From CADEDH01 sp039029735 (GTDB lineage Bacteria; Actinomycetota; Acidimicrobiia; Acidimicrobiales; SZUA-35): DNA of 64,000 nucleotides. The notes beneath the pieces are model-generated. The model saw only the letters and a program-made list of their open reading frames with translations. It was not told the origin of the DNA and did not search any database. The stretch spans positions 62,001 to 126,000 of the forward strand of contig JBCCFL010000006.1 in NCBI GenBank assembly GCA_039029735.1, written 5' to 3'. Below are positions 1-8,251 of the stretch, piece by piece. A program made the translations under genes and the position numbers. The first letter of the stretch is position 1, and each line of letters begins with the position of its first letter.

Positions 1-604
1 CGAGATCGAACTCGTCGCCAAAGGAGTAGCCCGGCTCCAACACGTACACGGTGGCGAGTTCGGTGAGATGGGGAAACCGCTCTGCCGTCTCGGCGTCGAG
101 GATGCCGTCGGCCACCTCGTCGAGCGACTCGCTGTCGTCGAAGGGGAGGCTGGCCTCCTGGACGGCGAAGCCGTAGACGAACGAGTCGATCACGGCCATG
201 GCGTGCGCCGTCTGGCGAACCGAGAACCCAGCGGCCCGGAAGGCGGCGATCACGGTGTCGTGATGGGTGAGCGTGGCCGGTCCGGGGGCGGCCCGGCTCT
301 CCAGCAGGCCCACCGCCCACGGATGGCGGCGCAGCACCTCGCGGGCCGACGCCGCCCGCATCCGCATCTCGGTGCGCCAGTCGCCGCCAACGTCCGGGAG
401 GGTGATCTCGCTGAACACAGCGTCGACCACGCCGTCGAGGATCGCCTCCTTGTTGGGCACGTGGTGGTACACGGCCATGGGCGCCACGCCCAACTCGGAG
501 GCGAGTGATCGCATCGTGAGGGCGGTGAGGCCGTCACGGTCAGCGACCGCCGTTGCGGCGGCGATCACCCTCGGCCGAGTGAGTGCGTCGCGTCGTCGAG
601 CCAT
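1..604 (-). CDS. TetR/AcrR family transcriptional repressor (3' end off the window)
   Basis: A DNA-binding repressor of the TetR family. The ATG at 604 opens a frame that has no stop down to base 1, so about 201 residues are visible and the C-terminus is cut by the window edge. The N-terminal helix-turn-helix is clear: residues LTMRSLASELGVAPMAVYHH fit the family signature, followed by a typical VPNKEAILDGVVD helix 4. The rest is a helical ligand-binding domain of the TetR_C type, with a HP-WAV segment near residue 93. The ligand cannot be told from sequence. A perfect inverted repeat 28 bases upstream suggests autoregulation. No partner gene is visible on the left. Confidence 0.88.
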   Translation of the reverse strand, partial: MARRRDALTRPRVIAAATAVADRDGLTALTMRSLASELGVAPMAVYHHVPNKEAILDGVVDAVFSEITLPDVGGDWRTEMRMRAASAREVLRRHPWAVGLLESRAAPGPATLTHHDTVIAAFRAAGFSVRQTAHAMAVIDSFVYGFAVQEASLPFDDSESLDEVADGILDAETAERFPHLTELATVYVLEPGYSFGDEFDL

Positions 605-631
605 CACCGGTGAGGCTAGCGTCCGCGGGCT

Positions 632-644
632 CGTACTTTGTACG
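632..644. promoter_or_regulatory. Putative TetR operator, inverted repeat CGTAC-TTT-GTACG
   Basis: This is a perfect 5+3+5 palindrome placed 28 bases upstream of the TetR start codon, where the promoter of that gene should lie. GTAC-centred palindromes are common operators of TetR regulators, so autorepression is a reasonable inference. It has not been compared with other genomes. Confidence 0.45.
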
Positions 645-692
645 GCTCCTTCGCCTCCCTCCAAGCGCGGGCGGCATGCACTCGGAGACCGG

Positions 693-1523
693 TCAGCTCT
701 TCGGGGCGATCTCGATCTGCACCTGGGTCACGTAGCTCTCGTCGTCCTGGGTCACAGGCGGGGTGCACACGATGTTCCATTCGTAGGAGGGCCCGGCCAC
801 CTCGTACCCGTTCTCGTCCACCCAGCTCATCAGCGCGGTGTAAGCCTCGTGGATCCGGTTGAACGAGCCGTGGTGCATCGTCGTGGCCACGAGCGCTGGC
901 TCGATGGTGCGCACCCCGACACCCGCCGCTCGGGCGCGCTCATCGAGCTCGAAGGCTGCGGCGACGGGAAGCACCGCCTCCAGGTCGATCGACGAGCCGT
1001 CATCGGCGAAGTGGTGGTAGACGTTTCCGCCCACCTCGGTGCCGAGTGCCGGGTCCACGTGTTCGAAGAGGCGCGGGAACATCGGGGCGATTCCTGCTGG
1101 GCTGTCGATCTGGTCGCGCACGAACGCGATCGTTTTGGGCTCGGTGGTCATCGTGGTGATCTCGGACGTGGTCATGGTTCTCCTGTGGTCGAGGCGCCGG
1201 AGCTCGGAATGGGCCCGCTCCAGCTGTTGCCCGGTGCGGGCGATGTCGCCCTCCAGCCGGGCGATGTGTGCTCGCAACGTCTCCGCGAACTGGTCGTCGG
1301 TGACCACCTCGTCGAGTACGGGGCCGATCTCGTCGAGCGGCAGCCCGATGGCCCGAAGGGCAAGGAGGCGATGACCCCGGTCGACGCACGCCAGGGCGTA
1401 GCGCCGGTAGCCGGTGTGCGGGTCCACCGCAGACGGCGGCAGCAGGCCGGTGTCCGAGTAGTAACGCACGGTCCGGACCGGGAGTTGCAGGAGCCGGGCC
1501 AGCTCACCGATTCGAAGGAGCAT
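693..1523 (-). CDS. MerR-family activator with GyrI-like effector-binding domain
   Basis: A BmrR-like transcription factor of 276 residues. The N-terminal winged helix (about residues 1-75) starts LRIGELARLLQLPVRTVRYY, the standard MerR signature, and continues with a GYRRY wing. A helical dimerisation coiled coil covers roughly residues 80-115. The remainder, about 125-276, is a GyrI-like/SOUL-type small-molecule-binding domain (TEPKTIAFVRDQI through VQIEIAPKS). The start was taken at 1523 and not at the upstream ATG at 1574, because the MerR-type promoter at 1533-1561 lies between the two. Family members respond to hydrophobic cationic drugs; here the ligand is unknown. A divergent small membrane protein gene at 1592 could be a target. 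Confidence 0.87.
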   Translation of the reverse strand: MLLRIGELARLLQLPVRTVRYYSDTGLLPPSAVDPHTGYRRYALACVDRGHRLLALRAIGLPLDEIGPVLDEVVTDDQFAETLRAHIARLEGDIARTGQQLERAHSELRRLDHRRTMTTSEITTMTTEPKTIAFVRDQIDSPAGIAPMFPRLFEHVDPALGTEVGGNVYHHFADDGSSIDLEAVLPVAAAFELDERARAAGVGVRTIEPALVATTMHHGSFNRIHEAYTALMSWVDENGYEVAGPSYEWNIVCTPPVTQDDESYVTQVQIEIAPKS

Positions 1524-1532
1524 GTCGCCCAC

Positions 1533-1561
1533 GTTGAGACCTCCACCAGCTGGAGAGTCAA
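1533..1561 (-). promoter_or_regulatory. MerR-type promoter/operator
   Basis: Read on the minus strand, a TTGACT -35-like hexamer is followed directly by the inverted repeat CTCCA-GCTGG-TGGAG, which occupies the spacer. A dyad inside an over-long spacer is the hallmark of promoters activated by MerR proteins, which twist the DNA to align -35 and -10. It ends 10 bases before the chosen MerR start and so supports autoregulation and that start. Confidence 0.55.
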
Positions 1562-1591
1562 GTGTGCCGCCCAATCTGCGATACTTGAAGC

Positions 1592-1768
1592 GTGATCGTC
1601 TTGGTCGCCATCATCGTGATCGTTGTTGCCGGCATCCTGGCGCTGGTCTGGCAGAGCACCACCGGCAGCAGCTACCGGGTGAAGAACCGGGATCGGCCGG
1701 GCACGTTCAGCCGCGGCCGGCGCATGGGCGGGGAGACCGGCCCCGACTTCCGAAACATGCTCGACTGA
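1592..1768 (+). CDS. Small single-pass membrane protein (58 aa), unknown
   Basis: A GTG-started 58-residue frame, too short for most gene callers. The first 20 residues (MIVLVAIIVIVVAGILALVW) form a strong transmembrane helix. The tail is basic and Gly-rich (RPGTFSRGRRMGGETGPDFR), so an N-out, C-in topology with a cytoplasmic tail is likely. It sits divergently to the MerR gene with a 68-base gap and 24 bases before the nitroreductase gene. I do not recognise the family. Support comes from the sharp membrane/basic composition and from the fact that nothing else explains the interval; it could still be a chance frame. Confidence 0.5.
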   Translation: MIVLVAIIVIVVAGILALVWQSTTGSSYRVKNRDRPGTFSRGRRMGGETGPDFRNMLD

Positions 1769-1792
1769 GCCCCCTCGGGCGAGACTGGCGCG

Positions 1793-2923
1793 ATGCAGCC
1801 CCCCGGTCTGACTCCCGACGCCCCCCACGAACCCGCCACCGACGCCTATCAGCGCACCGTCGATCACGCGCTGATGACCACCCGTGGTGTGCGGGCCCGC
1901 CTCGACTTCGACCGCCCGGTTGACGACCAGACGATCCTCGACTGCATCGACGTGGCCGAGCAGGCTCCCACCGGGGGCAACAACGGCAGCCGCCGCTGGC
2001 TCGTGATCAGGGACCAGGCCACGAAGGATGCAATGGCAGAGCTCTACCTCTCTGCTGGCGTGAGCTGGGTGATCGAGACAGCTGACCGCATTGCCGGGAC
2101 CGGTCACCCGAACGAGCGGCTGATGGCGGGGGCGAAGCACCTCGGCGAGAACCTGGCCCGCATCCCGGCGCTGGTGATCCCCACCATCATCGGCGTGCAC
2201 GATGGGAGTGGTCGCCCCGGCCTGTTCGACTCGGTGATCCAGTCGGCCTGGAGCTTCATGGTGGCGCTGCGGGCCCGGGGCCTCGGCACGGTGTGGACCA
2301 CGATGTACCTCAACGAGCGCGACGCCGTGGCCGAGCTGCTCGGACTGCCCGACGATGTGACTCAGATCTGCCTGTTCCCGGTGGCCCACACGATCGGAAC
2401 CGACTTCTCCGCCACCTCGCGTCGCTACCCGGCTCGCGACATCACCTACTTCGATCGCTACGGTCGCACGCTCGATCACGAGGCGAGCAGCCCCCGTTCG
2501 CTCGCGGATGGGCCCGGCGTGGTGGCGGAGGCCGACATCAAGGCGAAGCCTGAGGCCGTGTGGGCTCTCGTGGCCGACGGCAGGCGGCCGGAGTCGAGCC
2601 AGGTGGAGGAGTCGGATCCACCACGCCTCCTCACCTGGGCCGAGCCCGACCCAGGCGGCGCCGCGGAACGGTGGCGGGTCACCATCGAGAAGGTGCCTGG
2701 CGGAAGCCGGATCCGAGTTCACTGCCTGCTCGGGGCGGGCCCATCCCGGCTCGCCGACGCAATCGCCGCCACGCCCGATCGGGAGCCCGAGATCCTGGCC
2801 CGCCGCCAGGATCAGCGCCGGGCCGAGGCGCAGCAGATGGTGGCCGAGATCAAGACCACGGCGGAAGCCGGGCGAGGGGAAGGGGCGCCGTCGGGCTTCC
2901 CGGGCCTCGGCGACCGGTCGTGA
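1793..2923 (+). CDS. Nitroreductase fused to a C-terminal SRPBCC-like domain
   Basis: The first about 230 of 376 residues are a nitroreductase-family flavoprotein: TTRGVRARLDFDRPVDD leads to APTGGNNGSRRWLV (FMN phosphate contact), then SVIQSAWSFMVALRARGLGT and LLGLPDDV in the order normal for the fold. Such enzymes reduce nitro groups, quinones or related substrates with NAD(P)H. From about residue 240 the chain continues with a second domain (VVAEADIKAKPEAVWALVAD, then PRLLTWAEPDPGG and RWRVTIEKVPGGSRIRVHC), which resembles the start and middle strands of an SRPBCC/polyketide-cyclase-like helix-grip domain, apparently shortened. The ATG at 1793 follows a purine-rich stretch. The tail is charged and probably disordered. 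Substrate unknown. Confidence 0.8.
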   Translation: MQPPGLTPDAPHEPATDAYQRTVDHALMTTRGVRARLDFDRPVDDQTILDCIDVAEQAPTGGNNGSRRWLVIRDQATKDAMAELYLSAGVSWVIETADRIAGTGHPNERLMAGAKHLGENLARIPALVIPTIIGVHDGSGRPGLFDSVIQSAWSFMVALRARGLGTVWTTMYLNERDAVAELLGLPDDVTQICLFPVAHTIGTDFSATSRRYPARDITYFDRYGRTLDHEASSPRSLADGPGVVAEADIKAKPEAVWALVADGRRPESSQVEESDPPRLLTWAEPDPGGAAERWRVTIEKVPGGSRIRVHCLLGAGPSRLADAIAATPDREPEILARRQDQRRAEAQQMVAEIKTTAEAGRGEGAPSGFPGLGDRS

Positions 2924-2968
2924 CCCCTGCGTGGACAACGACGCACGGTCGACGTCTAGGGTTGGTCG

Positions 2969-3646
2969 ATGATCAGCGATCCAGAGCCACACGCCGCCGC
3001 AAATCCCGGACTGGACGACGCCTACGGGCTGGAGACGCCCGAAGACAACATCCGCCTCTACCGGAACTGGGCCGACAGCTACGAAGACGAGTTCATGGTC
3101 AACCACGGCTACGTGTACCACGTGCGAGTGGTGGAGGCGTTCGCCGAGATCGCCGATCGAAGTGACAGTCCGGTGCTCGATGTGGGGTGCGGCACCGGCG
3201 TGGTTGGGGCCGAGCTGGCTGCTCGCGGACCCTGGGCGATCGATGGGCTCGACATCAGCCCGGAGATGCTGATCAAGGCAGCGGAGAAGCGCAACCGGGT
3301 AGGGGAGCCGGTCTACGGATCACTGATCGAGGCCGACCTCACCCAGACTCTCGCAATCGCCGACGACGTGTATGGCGCCGTGGTCTCCTCCGGCACGTTC
3401 ACGATGGGCCACGTGGGCCCCGAGGCACTGACCGAGTTGGCCAGAATCGTGCGGACCGGCGGGCTCCTCGTGTTCGGCGTCAACAGCGAGTTCTACGCCG
3501 AGCGAGACTTCGGTGACCATCTCGCCCGCCTGGCCTCACAGGGGCTGGCCGCCGAGGAACATCGGGTGGAGGTGCCGATGTACGACCGCGACGACCACGA
3601 GCACGCCGGCTCCACCGCCCACGTGATTGCACTGCGGGTGACCTAG
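2969..3646 (+). CDS. SAM-dependent class I methyltransferase
   Basis: A 225-residue Rossmann-fold methyltransferase. The SAM-binding motif I is PVLDVGCGTGVVGAELAARG near residues 70-89. Motif II is IDGLDISPEMLIKA, and the post-motif GGLLVFGVNSEFY is near residue 165. The family (Methyltransf_11/25 type) covers many small-molecule and lipid methylations, so the substrate cannot be assigned. The N-terminal part (ETPEDNIRLYRNWADSYEDEF) resembles the Williams-Beuren-type small methyltransferases, which share a YDxWAxxYDxD motif. It lies 45 bases after the nitroreductase gene and may be co-transcribed with it. It converges on the E2-like gene at 3663. Confidence 0.85.
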   Translation: MISDPEPHAAANPGLDDAYGLETPEDNIRLYRNWADSYEDEFMVNHGYVYHVRVVEAFAEIADRSDSPVLDVGCGTGVVGAELAARGPWAIDGLDISPEMLIKAAEKRNRVGEPVYGSLIEADLTQTLAIADDVYGAVVSSGTFTMGHVGPEALTELARIVRTGGLLVFGVNSEFYAERDFGDHLARLASQGLAAEEHRVEVPMYDRDDHEHAGSTAHVIALRVT

Positions 3647-3662
3647 CGCCGCGGGGGTTCGC

Positions 3663-4775
3663 TCAGACGAACGCGAGCAACGGATCGGTGATCAGTTGAT
3701 CGAGCCGGCCCATGAACCGATCGGCGGCGGCCACGTCAATGGCGGTTGTGTCGACGGTGAGGGCCACCGTGAGGGTGGCACCAGCGCTGGCAGATCGTGG
3801 CCCGGCCACCCCGAGGGCCAACGACACCTCGTCGGCCAGGGTGGGAAGGCACACCGCCGTTGATGGCGCCGCGACCAGGCTGAACACGATCGCATCGGAG
3901 TCGACCGCGGCCGGTGCCGCCAGTGCGGTGAGCGCGTCGTGGAGCTGCTCGAGGCTCAGGTCGGGGCCCACCGAGATGGGCGTTCGACCGGGGCGGTGCA
4001 GCGTGATCGGGCCCGCTCCGCCGAACTCGGGGACGGCCGCCATCGCCAATCGGACGACCAGCGTGCTCAGATCGATGAGGCCGTCGTCGGTGGCGGGGAG
4101 CACCTGCCGGGCCCGGACCAGCGCCGTTGCATCGGGCTCGATCATCAAGGTGACGGCGGCTCTGGCGGGCGCTGGGACGAGCGGGTCACCGGTGCTCGGA
4201 GCGGAGCTGGTCGCGTCGCTGCTCGGCGCGTCGAGCTCCAGTTGTCCGACCTCCACCGGTGCGGCCTCCACCTCTGCGGTCTCCGCCGGTGTGGTCTCCG
4301 CCGGTGTGGCCTCCGCCTGTGCGGCTTCTACCAGTGGGGCCTCCGTCGGTCCGTCGGTGGCGGGCCCATCGGCCATCGGCTCGGTGTCGGTGGCGGGCGC
4401 ATCGGCGATCGGCTCGGTCTCGGTCTCGGTCGCTGTGGCGGTGTCCGGTTCGGCGTCGGGGCCAGCCTCGTCGGCCGGGGCCTCTTCGTTCGGGGCCGGA
4501 GGTTCCTCGCTTGGCGTCGCATCGGCTGCCGGGGACGCATCGATGGTGGCATCGGAGGTGTCAACCGGCATGGCACCGGCCCCGGCTGCACCGTCGGGCT
4601 CGATCGCTCGCCCGAAGGCCACGCGCTGCACGTCGGCCCTGGTGATCCGACCCTCGGGCCCAGTACCGGTGATCGTGTCGAGGTCGACCTTGAACTCCTC
4701 GGCGAGGCGGCGGACCAGGGGAGAGACGGCGGCGGTGCCGGACGACTCGCTCTCGGCGTCGGTGTCAGCGTCCAT
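3663..4775 (-). CDS. E2-acyltransferase-like protein without lipoyl domain and without catalytic His
   Basis: A 370-residue protein with three parts. Residues about 17-55 are a peripheral subunit-binding (E3-binding) domain: SPLVRRLAEEFKVDLDTI, then TGPEGRITRADV. Residues about 60-195 are a disordered Ala/Pro/Glu/Thr-rich linker of the kind that joins domains in 2-oxoacid dehydrogenase E2 chains. Residues about 200-370 look like a shortened E2 catalytic domain. In active E2 the end of that domain carries DHRxxDG; here the equivalent stretch reads VDTTAIDVAAADRF, so His is replaced by Thr. There is no lipoyl domain. The protein is therefore probably a scaffold or a decayed paralogue, not an acyltransferase. 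The ATG at 4775 was chosen because the E3-binding domain follows directly. Confidence 0.7.
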   Translation of the reverse strand: MDADTDAESESSGTAAVSPLVRRLAEEFKVDLDTITGTGPEGRITRADVQRVAFGRAIEPDGAAGAGAMPVDTSDATIDASPAADATPSEEPPAPNEEAPADEAGPDAEPDTATATETETEPIADAPATDTEPMADGPATDGPTEAPLVEAAQAEATPAETTPAETAEVEAAPVEVGQLELDAPSSDATSSAPSTGDPLVPAPARAAVTLMIEPDATALVRARQVLPATDDGLIDLSTLVVRLAMAAVPEFGGAGPITLHRPGRTPISVGPDLSLEQLHDALTALAAPAAVDSDAIVFSLVAAPSTAVCLPTLADEVSLALGVAGPRSASAGATLTVALTVDTTAIDVAAADRFMGRLDQLITDPLLAFV

Positions 4776-4937
4776 GGGCCCATCCTGGCACGCTCGTGCG
4801 CATCGGCGGCACCGATCCGCGACCGTTCGGGACGAATACCCCAACCCGCTCCCGGGTTCGGGCGACTGCGCCACTCGACTTCGACCCCCGATCGACCTCT
4901 GGCGTAGGTTGAACATGCGGAGATAGGAGGAGGTTCC

Positions 4938-6080
4938 ATGCGGTACTACTCGTGTGACTCGCACGTGGTCGAGGCCCGGGAGGTGTTCGACGGGCTCGAG
5001 GAGCGCTTCGGCTCGAAGGCGCCCAAGATCGCGCCCGACCCCGACGGTCGCTACGGCGACATGATGGTGATGCCTGGAGGTCGCAGCATCCCAGTCGGCC
5101 GGTTCGGGATCGCTGGCAACAAGCTCAACACCCCGGAGACCGACGCGCTTATCGCCCGCGGCTACGACGGCATGAACCCGGGCGTGATCGATGGCTCGAA
5201 GCGCCTCGCCGAACAGGAGCGCGACGGGATCGTTGGCGAGGTCATGTATCCGAGCCTCTCGATGTTCACCTTCGCCATCCCCGACGATGCCGTTCGGGCC
5301 GCCGCCTTCCAGCGTCACAACGACTGGGTGTTCGAGTACTGCTCACCGAACCCCGCCCGCCTCATCGGCATCGGGTGCCTCCCGATCCCGGACGTCGACG
5401 CCTGCGTTGCCGAGGTGCGCCGAGCGGGAGCGAAGGGGGTGCGGGGCTTCTCGATTCCATCTCACGCCCCGATCGACAAGCCCTACAGCGATCCCATGTA
5501 CGACCCGCTCTGGGCCGAACTGCAGGACATGGACCTGCCCGTGACGATGCACATCTTCACCGGCACCAGCTTCGACTGCGGCCTGCCCGAACACTGGGGC
5601 TTCCCGGGCGGCACCATCAAGGGCTACACGCTCGCCCACACCACCGTGGTCAACTCCACCATCGACCTCATCTGCGGTGGGGTGGTGGAGCGCTTCCCTC
5701 GGCTCAAGTTCGTGCTCGCCGAGTTCGAGACGGGGTGGGTCGCCCACTTCAAGCAACGGTTCGACCATGCGAACTACCGCACCCCCCACCTCGCCGTCGA
5801 CTACCTCACCCTCACGCCGTCTGAGTACTTCGACCGCAACTTCTGGGTCACCTTCGAAGACGACGAGGCCGGCATTCTCACCCGCCATCTGATCGGCGTG
5901 GACAACATGGTGTGGGGCAACGACTACCCCCACCACGACTCCATCTGGCCGACGTCGATGGCCATTCTCGACGATCTCCTGGCCGGGGTACCCCAAGCTG
6001 AGCGCGAAGCCATGGTGTGGGGCAACGTCGTCGATCTCTACGGCATCGACACGTCGAAGCTGCCCGAGGCAGCGGCGTAG
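4938..6080 (+). CDS. Amidohydrolase-2 family metal-dependent hydrolase
   Basis: A 380-residue TIM-barrel protein of the ACMSD/amidohydrolase-related family, which performs metal-dependent hydrolysis or decarboxylation. The start reads YYSCDSHVVEAREVF: the D-x-H replaces the classical HxH, as is frequent in this branch. Later conserved points are PARLIGIGCLPI, MHIFTG (metal-ligand His), the LKFVLAEFETGWVAHF segment with Glu, and MVWGNDYPHHDSIWP near the end, which supplies the conserved Asp. A strong ribosome site, AGGAGG, sits at 4926-4931, seven bases before the ATG. These proteins are abundant in actinobacteria, where many act in aromatic or xenobiotic breakdown. The substrate here is unknown. 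Divergent from the E2-like gene. Confidence 0.82.
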   Translation: MRYYSCDSHVVEAREVFDGLEERFGSKAPKIAPDPDGRYGDMMVMPGGRSIPVGRFGIAGNKLNTPETDALIARGYDGMNPGVIDGSKRLAEQERDGIVGEVMYPSLSMFTFAIPDDAVRAAAFQRHNDWVFEYCSPNPARLIGIGCLPIPDVDACVAEVRRAGAKGVRGFSIPSHAPIDKPYSDPMYDPLWAELQDMDLPVTMHIFTGTSFDCGLPEHWGFPGGTIKGYTLAHTTVVNSTIDLICGGVVERFPRLKFVLAEFETGWVAHFKQRFDHANYRTPHLAVDYLTLTPSEYFDRNFWVTFEDDEAGILTRHLIGVDNMVWGNDYPHHDSIWPTSMAILDDLLAGVPQAEREAMVWGNVVDLYGIDTSKLPEAAA

Positions 6081-6128
6081 CGCTGGGGTCGCCGGCGCCT
6101 CTGGGGCGGTTCGGTGGCGGTGGCTCAG

Positions 6129-7451
6129 TCAGCTGGGTCGCAGCGCCAGGCCGTCCGGGCGCCAGCGTGGGCCGGCCAGCACGATCTGGTTCACCGTGCA
6201 GTGCCGCTCGATAAACCCCGCCTCGCAGTAGGCGAGGTAGAAACGCCACAGCCGAATGAAGCTGTCGTCGAGCCCGAGCGCCCGCACGTCGTCGAGCCGC
6301 CCGTCGAACCGCTCGCGCCATTGACGGAGCGTTTCGGCGTAGTGGGCCGAGTTGTCCTCGACGTCCACAATCTGCAGCGACGTGGACGAGGCAACCGCCC
6401 GCCCAATCGACCCGAGTGACGGGAGGAACCCGCCCGGGAACACGAACCGGCGAATGAAGTCCTCGGTGTTCTTCGTTCGCTCGTAGCGACGGTCGGGCAC
6501 GCAGATGGCCTGGATCGCCACCAGACCGTCGGGGGCCAGGCAGCGTTCGATGGTGGCGAAGAACCGGTCGTAGTCGCGCCAGTCGACGGCCTCGATCATC
6601 TCGATCGACACCACACGGTCGAACTGGCCCTGCAGATCACGCCAATCGGCGTTGAGGAGCTCGACCCTGCTGGAATCGGCTCGACGACCGAGGCGACGCT
6701 TTGCCTCGGCCAGCTGCTCGCCCGAGATGGTGGTGGTGGTCACCCGGCAGCCGATCGTGTCGACGGCCCGCAGGGCGAACCCACCCCATCCGGTGCCGAT
6801 CTCCAGGAGGTGGTGGTCGGCGGTCGCCCCGATCTTCGCCAGCAGCCGGTCGTACTTGAACTCGCTCGCCTCGGCCAATGCAGCCTCGGCCGACGGGAAG
6901 ATCGCGCTCGAGTAGGTGAGGGTGTCGTCGAGGAAGATCCGGAAGAAGTCGTTGCCGAGGTCGTAGTGACTGGCGATGTCTTCGGCGTTACGTCGCCGGC
7001 CGGCCCGGGGGAGTACCCGTCGCACGGGGTCGGCCGCCCACGCCGTGGCTGCCGACAGCCGGTTGCGCACCTCGTCGAGCCGACTGAGATTGCGGACGAT
7101 GATCCGGATCACCGTGGTGGGGTCGTCGCTGCGCCACCAGCCCTCGATGTAGCCGCGGCCGAACCCGATCGAGCCTTCGCGCACGAGGGCCACCCAGGCT
7201 CGCGGGTCGACGACCTCGACCTCGGCCTCCAGCTCACCCTGGTCGGCACCGTAGGTCTGCCGCCGGCCGGTCTCGGCGTCGACCACGTGGAGCCGATCGA
7301 TGTGAAGGCGCTCGAGCAAGCCCCGGGTCACCCGACGCGCCGTTTTCGTCTGCCAGGTGGGAGCCGACGGGTCGCGGTCGATCCGGGGCCCGAGCCGGGC
7401 CCGGTCGAGGAGCCGGTCAGGACGAACCGGAGACGGATCGGTGGTGGTCAT
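6129..7451 (-). CDS. Cyclopropane-fatty-acyl-phospholipid synthase family methyltransferase
   Basis: A 440-residue SAM-dependent enzyme that transfers a methyl(ene) group to the double bond of unsaturated phospholipid acyl chains at the membrane. Diagnostic stretches are EDIASHYDLGNDFFRIFLDD and LTYSSAIF, the SAM site LLEIGTGWGGFALRAV, the VSIEMIEAVDW segment, and the C-terminal QWRERFD followed by a WRFYLAYCEAGF segment. The N-terminal region (AWVALVREGSIGFGRGYIEGWW) is the usual membrane-proximal domain. The ATG at 7451 overlaps the stop of the DUF1365 gene by four bases, which decides the start. It is the last gene of a three-gene coupled operon with the FAD oxidoreductase and DUF1365, a trio found together in many bacteria and linked to fatty-acid modification. 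Confidence 0.9.
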   Translation of the reverse strand: MTTTDPSPVRPDRLLDRARLGPRIDRDPSAPTWQTKTARRVTRGLLERLHIDRLHVVDAETGRRQTYGADQGELEAEVEVVDPRAWVALVREGSIGFGRGYIEGWWRSDDPTTVIRIIVRNLSRLDEVRNRLSAATAWAADPVRRVLPRAGRRRNAEDIASHYDLGNDFFRIFLDDTLTYSSAIFPSAEAALAEASEFKYDRLLAKIGATADHHLLEIGTGWGGFALRAVDTIGCRVTTTTISGEQLAEAKRRLGRRADSSRVELLNADWRDLQGQFDRVVSIEMIEAVDWRDYDRFFATIERCLAPDGLVAIQAICVPDRRYERTKNTEDFIRRFVFPGGFLPSLGSIGRAVASSTSLQIVDVEDNSAHYAETLRQWRERFDGRLDDVRALGLDDSFIRLWRFYLAYCEAGFIERHCTVNQIVLAGPRWRPDGLALRPS

Positions 7452-8251
7452 GGGGAGGTCTTCCTTTTGGCCGGGTGGGGCACGACGGTGACACGCTTGG
7501 CCCAGAGGCGGGCCGCCTCGGCGTGGATCGCCGCTGTCACCCGGTGGGTGGGAGCGATGGCGGTCAGCGCGGATCGGGCGAGCGCGCCGGGGGTGGCCGC
7601 GCGCCGCTGCACGTCCAGCACCGTCTCCAGCACGATCGTGTCGGCGTCGTCGACCACGTCGAGGTCGAGCCGGATGCGGCCGTCGTCGCCGTGCAGGCGC
7701 ATGGCGTAGCGGTAGTCCTCGCCGAGGAACGGGGAGACGTGCAGCGACTTGCCGAACGAGGCGTCGAACGGCCCGGCCGGGGGGCCCGTGAGCGCCACGG
7801 CGTAGCGCTCGCGCTCGTACCACGGCGTACTGGTCACCTCGAGCACGGCACCGACCGGCGGCTGGGTGGGATCGTCCCAGGCCACGTAGACCGTGAGGGG
7901 ATTGAACAGCCAACCCCACCGTCGAAGCTGGGTGAGCATGCGGATCGGGCCCGTCGGGGCCGCGCCGAGCACCGGGGCGAGGTCGGCCCGGACCTCACCG
8001 CCGAGCTCGGGCGCCGGCACTGGGGCCGGGGCGTCGTCACCACCGGCGGGGCGAGCGCCGTAGTCGCGGCGCCGGAAGCGAACCGGCGCCGGCCGGTCGC
8101 TCGACCACAGCGGGCTCGGCCCGCACAGATCCTCGGGACGGTCGGGATCGAACCACTGGTAGTGCACCCGATAGGAGAACGCGTGCGTGGTGGGGGTGGT
8201 GCGCTGGTGGTGCACCATGCCGGCGCACAGCGCAGGTTCGCCGGGCCTCAC
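7448..8251 (-). CDS. DUF1365 family protein
   Basis: A 267-residue protein of the DUF1365 family. Recognisable stretches are LCAGMVHHQRTTPTTHAFSY at the N-terminus, LLTQLRRWGWLFNPLTVYV-like sequence in the middle (here MLTQLRRWGWLFNPLTVYVA), and KSLHVSPFLGEDYRYAMRL toward the C-terminus. The biochemical role of the family is not settled. Its constant pairing with a COG2907-type FAD protein and a cyclopropane synthase-like methyltransferase points to modification of unsaturated fatty acids. It overlaps both neighbours by four bases (ATGA), so the three proteins are translationally coupled. Confidence 0.9.
   Translation of the reverse strand: MRPGEPALCAGMVHHQRTTPTTHAFSYRVHYQWFDPDRPEDLCGPSPLWSSDRPAPVRFRRRDYGARPAGGDDAPAPVPAPELGGEVRADLAPVLGAAPTGPIRMLTQLRRWGWLFNPLTVYVAWDDPTQPPVGAVLEVTSTPWYERERYAVALTGPPAGPFDASFGKSLHVSPFLGEDYRYAMRLHGDDGRIRLDLDVVDDADTIVLETVLDVQRRAATPGALARSALTAIAPTHRVTAAIHAEAARLWAKRVTVVPHPAKRKTSP

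Noticed and set aside
1172..3121. Minus-strand 649-codon frame covering several genes
   Set aside because: It overlaps three plausible genes on the plus strand and the MerR gene; no recognisable domain in it.
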